DNA of 16,328 nt, from contig JAUWTC010000007.1 in the NCBI GenBank assembly GCA_030609785.1, positions 1 to 16,328 on the forward strand. The letters run 5' to 3'. The position numbers and the translations under genes are program-made. The notes beneath the pieces were generated by a model. That model saw only the letters and a list, made by a program, of their open reading frames with translations, made no database searches and had not been told where the DNA came from. The DNA comes from Holophagae bacterium (GTDB lineage Bacteria; Acidobacteriota; Thermoanaerobaculia; Thermoanaerobaculales; Sulfomarinibacteraceae). Shown here piece after piece: positions 12,897 through 16,328 of the stretch. Numbering within the stretch: position 1 is the first letter of the stretch; every line of letters starts with the position of its first letter.

Positions 12897-13797
12897 CGAT
12901 CAGGAAAGCATCGACCGGCATCCGCCGACGGCCCTCGCGCTGGACCTCGGTGATCCGGGCGGCGGTTTGCTTCCCGCAACGGACGACGATGCCGGTCCCG
13001 TCGGCCGACAGGATCTGCCCGGGCAGTTCGGAACCCGGCGGGGTTTCCGCCACCTCAAGTCCGAAGATCTTGAGCCGGTCCTTTCTGAAGATCGTGTAGA
13101 GCCCGGGCCAGGGGGTGAAACCGCGAAGACGATTGACCAGCATCCGTGCAGGACGGGACCAGTCGATTTTCGCAAATTCCCGCCTGAGCATCGGGGTCTC
13201 CGTGACGCCGTCTTCCGGTTGCGGCCGAGGTTCGAGGGCGCCCTCTCCCATCTCGTCCAGGGTCCTGACCAACAGGTGGGCGCCGATCAAAGCCAGACGG
13301 GGCGTCAGCTCCTCGGCGGTCTCGCGAGGATCAATTTCAACCGCCTCTTGGAGCAGGATCGGGCCCGTGTCCTGATCCTCTTCGAGGAGCATGGTTGACA
13401 CGCCGGTCCTCCGATCCCCACTGACCAAGGCCCATTGTATCGGCGACGGCCCTCGGTGCCTCGGCAGCAAACTGGGATGGACGTTGACCATGCCCCGGGG
13501 AACGGCATTCAGACAATCCAGGGGGATGATCCGTCCGTAGGCCACCACCGCCGCAACCTCAGCCCCAGACTCACGGATCCTGTCCGCGACCGCCGAACTC
13601 TTGAGAGTCTTGGGCTGCCACACCTCGATGCCGTGCCGCCTGCCGCACTCCGCCACCGGAGGAGGCGTCAGGACCTTCTTCCGGCCGATCGGCTTGTCCG
13701 GGCGGGTGACGACAAGAACTACCTGATGATCACTCTCGACCAGATGATCCAGGGAGGGAACTGCAAAGTCCGGAGTTCCAAAAAACACAACTTTCAT
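12862..13797 (-). CDS. fmt: Methionyl-tRNA formyltransferase
   Basis: The 311-residue enzyme formylates initiator Met-tRNA using 10-formyl-THF. It starts with MKVVFFGTPDFAVPSLDHL, and the long insertion loop TRPDKPIGRKKVLTPPPV follows. The catalytic signature NVHPSLLPRHRGPSPIQ gives Asn105 and His107, and LEEDQDTGPIL gives Asp143. The C-terminal OB-like domain carries FTPWPGLYTIF and LPGQILSADGTGIVVRCG. The start is ATG 13797, where homology begins. An in-frame extension to 14079 runs through the divergent protease gene and is rejected. TACCAT lies exactly 6 bases before the ATG and there is no Shine-Dalgarno, suggesting a leaderless message. def and priA, frequent neighbours, are not present upstream. 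Confidence 0.96.
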   Translation of the reverse strand: MKVVFFGTPDFAVPSLDHLVESDHQVVLVVTRPDKPIGRKKVLTPPPVAECGRRHGIEVWQPKTLKSSAVADRIRESGAEVAAVVAYGRIIPLDCLNAVPRGMVNVHPSLLPRHRGPSPIQWALVSGDRRTGVSTMLLEEDQDTGPILLQEAVEIDPRETAEELTPRLALIGAHLLVRTLDEMGEGALEPRPQPEDGVTETPMLRREFAKIDWSRPARMLVNRLRGFTPWPGLYTIFRKDRLKIFGLEVAETPPGSELPGQILSADGTGIVVRCGKQTAARITEVQREGRRRMPVDAFLIGERVGRGEHLG

Positions 13798-13803
13798 GTG
13801 CTG

Positions 13804-13809
13804 ATGGTA
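13804..13809 (-). promoter_or_regulatory. Candidate -10 of a leaderless fmt transcript
   Basis: On the minus strand TACCAT fits TANNNT and ends 6 bases before the fmt ATG. A weak TTCAGA lies about 19 bases further upstream. Confidence 0.4.
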
Positions 13810-13836
13810 ACCCGGATCACATCCTGTCTCTGAACC

Positions 13837-13852
13837 GGTGTTGATCATCACC
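13837..13852. promoter_or_regulatory. 16-bp near-palindrome in the fmt/protease divergent region
   Basis: GGTGTTGATCATCACC is symmetric except for one position in each half. It covers the candidate -35 of the protease promoter, so it could be an operator for the protease gene. Confidence 0.35.
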
Positions 13853-13869
13853 ACTCCGGGCAGTACACT
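13841..13869 (+). promoter_or_regulatory. Candidate promoter of the secreted protease gene
   Basis: TTGATC (13841-13846) and TACACT (13864-13869) each match consensus at four of six positions and are 17 bases apart. This gives a short leader before ATG 13888. Confidence 0.45.
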
Positions 13870-13887
13870 GGAAAGTCGGAAATATTT

Positions 13888-16328
13888 ATGTTGAGGAGAG
13901 ATCCGGCTTTGGTTTTGGTGGCTGCCTTGGTGGTAGGCCTGGCGGGAACGGCGGCCGCTACGGTTGCGACCGGTCGAACCCATGACCCCAGCCTGGACCC
14001 CGCACTTGCGGCACACGCCTTTGAAGGCGACACTCCTGTCGCGGTGATCGTGCGCCTCGATCCGGACGGCGGCAACCAAATGTCGCCGGAGGCAATGGCA
14101 GCGGCAACGCCCGGACTCCTCCAGCCAACCCTCGACCGCCTCGAAAGCGCTGGAGGCATTTCGAAAATCCGCCCCTTCAGGCTTCAGCCGTCATTCGCCG
14201 CCGACCTGACGTCCGAGGGGCTCGAGCAGTTACTGTCCTTGCCGGGCATTCTCTCCGTCGAAATGGACGACCGGTGGCCTCTCCACACCGCAGAAGGCCT
14301 GGAGTTGATCGGAGCGAACGTGCTCCATACCTACGGGTTCAGCGGTACGGGGACGGCAGTCGCCATCATCGACACCGGCATCGATGCGCTGCACCCCGCT
14401 CTGGGAGGCGGCGAGATCCCCAACCCCAAGGTCGTGTGGGGGCTCGACACCGCCGATGGCGACGACGACCCTTCGGACTGCTCAGGGCACGGGACTGCCG
14501 TCGCCTCTATCGCCGCGGGGGTCTCGGTCCATTGGAGCCCCGGAAGACAGTTTGCGGGCGGAGTCGCTCCCGAAGCCCGGATTTTTGCGTACAAGGCCGC
14601 TTCGGACGACGACTGCCTGGCTTTGAGAGAAAGCGCAGTTATCGCCGCAATTGAAGATGCCATCCTCCACCGCGAGGGGGACGATTTCCACCTTGTGGCC
14701 ATCAATATTTCGAGCGGCGGTGGATCGTGGTCCGGCCCCTGCGACAGCGACAACCCGGCCATGGCAGCAGCCGTCGATGCGGCGTCATCTGTCGGCATCA
14801 CCGTCGTTGCCAGCGCGGGGAACCAGGGCCTGAGCAACGGTATTACTTCGCCGGCCTGCATCGAAAATGTCCTGGCTGTCGGATCGGTATGGGACCAGAA
14901 TCCCTCGGCGACGGGGTCCCTCTTCTGCCTCAACGCCGATTGCACACGCATTTGCAGCGACGAGGGAAAAAAGGTCGGACAGCCCACCTGCTACAGCAAT
15001 TCAGGGCTCATGTTGGACCTGTTGGCTCCCTCCGAATATCTTCGGGTCGCGGAGGCAGGGGGGCAGACGACGGCCTTTGGCGGAACTTCGGGGGCAGCTC
15101 CCTACGTCACCGGGGGCCTTGCCGTCCTCGAACTGGCCCACCCCGACGCCCCACCAGCCCACATGCGCCACATCCTGAGGATTTCCAGCACCCTTGTGAC
15201 TGATCCCGGGAACCACCGAACCCTCCCGTTGACCGACTTGACCGCTGCGATCTACCCCGAGGGACTGTACCTGGGAGATGCCCTGAACACCGACCTGCCT
15301 CTTCCCGGGTCCGGCCCTTTGACCTCCAAGACGATTGTGGACTCACGCGGCCCCGTTGGGTCCCTCCAACTGACCCTGAGAATCACCCACCCCCTCCCTG
15401 AGGAACTCCATATTCGACTTTTTGGCCCCGAGGGTCATGACGTCTTGATCTGGGACGAGACCGTGCCCTCCCTCTCGGAGAATGGTCTGATCGGGACCTT
15501 CCCCATCGATCTCAAACCGGTCGAAAGTCTCAATGCCTTCATCGGGACCGAGCGCCACGGCACATGGGAGCTGATTGTTGAGGATCGCCTGTCCGAACCT
15601 CATGCCGCCCAGATCGAGAGCTGGAGCCTGTTGATCAAAGACCTTACGCCGCCGGCTGAAGCCAGATCACCACAGATGACCTATCTGCCGGTTGCCGCAC
15701 GCGGTCCCGGAGCGGCGGGCACACGGTGGACCACAGACCTTCAGATCTTCAACCCGTCCTCCTTCACCCCGATCCAGGGGCACCTCTTTCTGGTGCAGGA
15801 GGGGGCAAACGGAACCGAGGAACACCTCCGGCGGCCCCTGTTCATCCCGGCAGGCGCTCAGGTCAACCTGGACGACGTCATCGGCAACACGTTCGGACTG
15901 AACTCCGGCGCCGGCCAGATTCTGATTGATACCTCAGCCATGCCCCTGATCGCGGGAGGAACCATCGCAACGCAAGCGGCGTCCGGAGGGGCCTTCGGTC
16001 AGTTCGAACACGGCGTCACGGCCTCGAGCAGTACCCGCCTGGTTCTCCCTTACATCTCCGGCGGGCCTGACTTCAGAACCAACGTCGGCCTGTCCGAGAA
16101 TGCCGGTGTTGCAGCGGAAGCAACTCTCAAGGTCTTCGATGCAGCAACGGGAACTCTCATCGGCCAACCCCTCGAACTCGAGGTTCAGCCGTTTTCGATC
16201 CAAAGGGTTGACTGCATCCTCCAGGCGGCGGGCGCCCCGCAAACGAATGTGGACGCCTTCGCGGTGGTAGAAACCGACTCCACAGTGTCCGCTTGGGCCT
16301 CTGTCGTCGATCAGTCGACGGGGGATGC
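13888..16328 (+). CDS. Secreted subtilisin-like (S8) serine protease with P-domain and C-terminal beta domain (3' partial)
   Basis: The frame is open from ATG 13888 to the window end (813 codons visible). Residues 1-25 form a signal peptide (MLRRDP, then a hydrophobic run). About 50-127 looks like an I9-type propeptide (PVAVIVRLDPDG and LEQLLSLPGILSVEMDD). The S8 catalytic domain follows: Asp162 in AIIDTGID, His201 in SGHGTAVASIAAG, oxyanion Asn312 in ASAGNQG, and Ser401 in FGGTSGAAPYVTGG. A Cys-rich insert (Cys347, 352, 356, 368) precedes the SNSG segment. About 485-583 is a proprotein-convertase P-domain (GSLQLTLRITHPLPEELHIRLFGPEG, ending HGTWELIVEDR and ESWSLLI). From 598 a further beta-rich region begins YLPVAARGPGAAGTRWTTDLQIFNPS and continues to the edge; a similar domain style is common in exported proteins of Acidobacteria-like genomes. 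ATG 13888 is preferred because RR follows it as the signal n-region. It is probably an extracellular or periplasmic endopeptidase; the substrate is unknown. Confidence 0.9.
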   Translation, partial: MLRRDPALVLVAALVVGLAGTAAATVATGRTHDPSLDPALAAHAFEGDTPVAVIVRLDPDGGNQMSPEAMAAATPGLLQPTLDRLESAGGISKIRPFRLQPSFAADLTSEGLEQLLSLPGILSVEMDDRWPLHTAEGLELIGANVLHTYGFSGTGTAVAIIDTGIDALHPALGGGEIPNPKVVWGLDTADGDDDPSDCSGHGTAVASIAAGVSVHWSPGRQFAGGVAPEARIFAYKAASDDDCLALRESAVIAAIEDAILHREGDDFHLVAINISSGGGSWSGPCDSDNPAMAAAVDAASSVGITVVASAGNQGLSNGITSPACIENVLAVGSVWDQNPSATGSLFCLNADCTRICSDEGKKVGQPTCYSNSGLMLDLLAPSEYLRVAEAGGQTTAFGGTSGAAPYVTGGLAVLELAHPDAPPAHMRHILRISSTLVTDPGNHRTLPLTDLTAAIYPEGLYLGDALNTDLPLPGSGPLTSKTIVDSRGPVGSLQLTLRITHPLPEELHIRLFGPEGHDVLIWDETVPSLSENGLIGTFPIDLKPVESLNAFIGTERHGTWELIVEDRLSEPHAAQIESWSLLIKDLTPPAEARSPQMTYLPVAARGPGAAGTRWTTDLQIFNPSSFTPIQGHLFLVQEGANGTEEHLRRPLFIPAGAQVNLDDVIGNTFGLNSGAGQILIDTSAMPLIAGGTIATQAASGGAFGQFEHGVTASSSTRLVLPYISGGPDFRTNVGLSENAGVAAEATLKVFDAATGTLIGQPLELEVQPFSIQRVDCILQAAGAPQTNVDAFAVVETDSTVSAWASVVDQSTGD

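Noticed and set aside
13798..14079. Extended fmt start
   Set aside because: It overlaps the divergent protease gene and its promoter; fmt similarity begins at 13797.

Overview
The window reads as GC-rich chromosomal DNA from a Gram-negative bacterium. The envelope genes (an AsmA-like membrane-anchored protein, an O-antigen ligase/polymerase-type protein, a Wzx-type flippase), the periplasm-directed MsrB-MsrA fusion and a large secreted subtilase with a P-domain would fit a deep-branching lineage such as Acidobacteriota. That placement is an inference from gene content and protein style, not something the sequence proves.

Layout. (a) 1-129 is the 3' end of an unidentified gene, followed by a small 7-bp repeat array. 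(b) 327-1346 is a decayed insertion sequence: an intact AbrB/MazE-like small gene with its own promoter and a large palindrome, then a transposase remnant with an internal deletion. (c) 1404-4755 is a two-gene unit: a voltage-sensor K+ channel with a cytosolic RCK-like region, and a coupled AsmA-like envelope protein. (d) A minus-strand unit at 8788-4759 runs from a short upstream ORF to a GT4 glycosyltransferase, an O-antigen polymerase/ligase-like protein and MsrBA. (e) Divergent from it, 9051-11214 holds a flippase and a GT2 glycosyltransferase. Units d and e together form a compact surface-polysaccharide locus of two glycosyltransferases, a flippase and a polymerase/ligase. (f) A triple 32-bp repeat at 11238-11333 separates this from a minus-strand housekeeping unit, fmt-rsmB-DUF6868 (13797-11332). 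(g) Divergent from fmt, a secreted S8 protease starts at 13888 and runs off the window.

Two patterns cut across the genes. First, four unit-leading starts (channel GTG 1404, upstream ORF ATG 8788, flippase ATG 9051, fmt ATG 13797) each have a TANNNT hexamer exactly 6 nt upstream and no clear Shine-Dalgarno. This is the signature of leaderless transcripts. Genes inside units, and the mobile-element gene, mostly use Shine-Dalgarno sites or overlaps. One of the four, the 18-codon ORF at 8788-8732, ends in an ATGA overlap with the GT4 start and is a candidate leader peptide coupled to the polysaccharide unit. Second, short tandem arrays with periods of 6, 7 and 32 bp sit at or a few bases from stop codons. 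One of them is a five-run G-quadruplex-type motif just after the polymerase stop codon.
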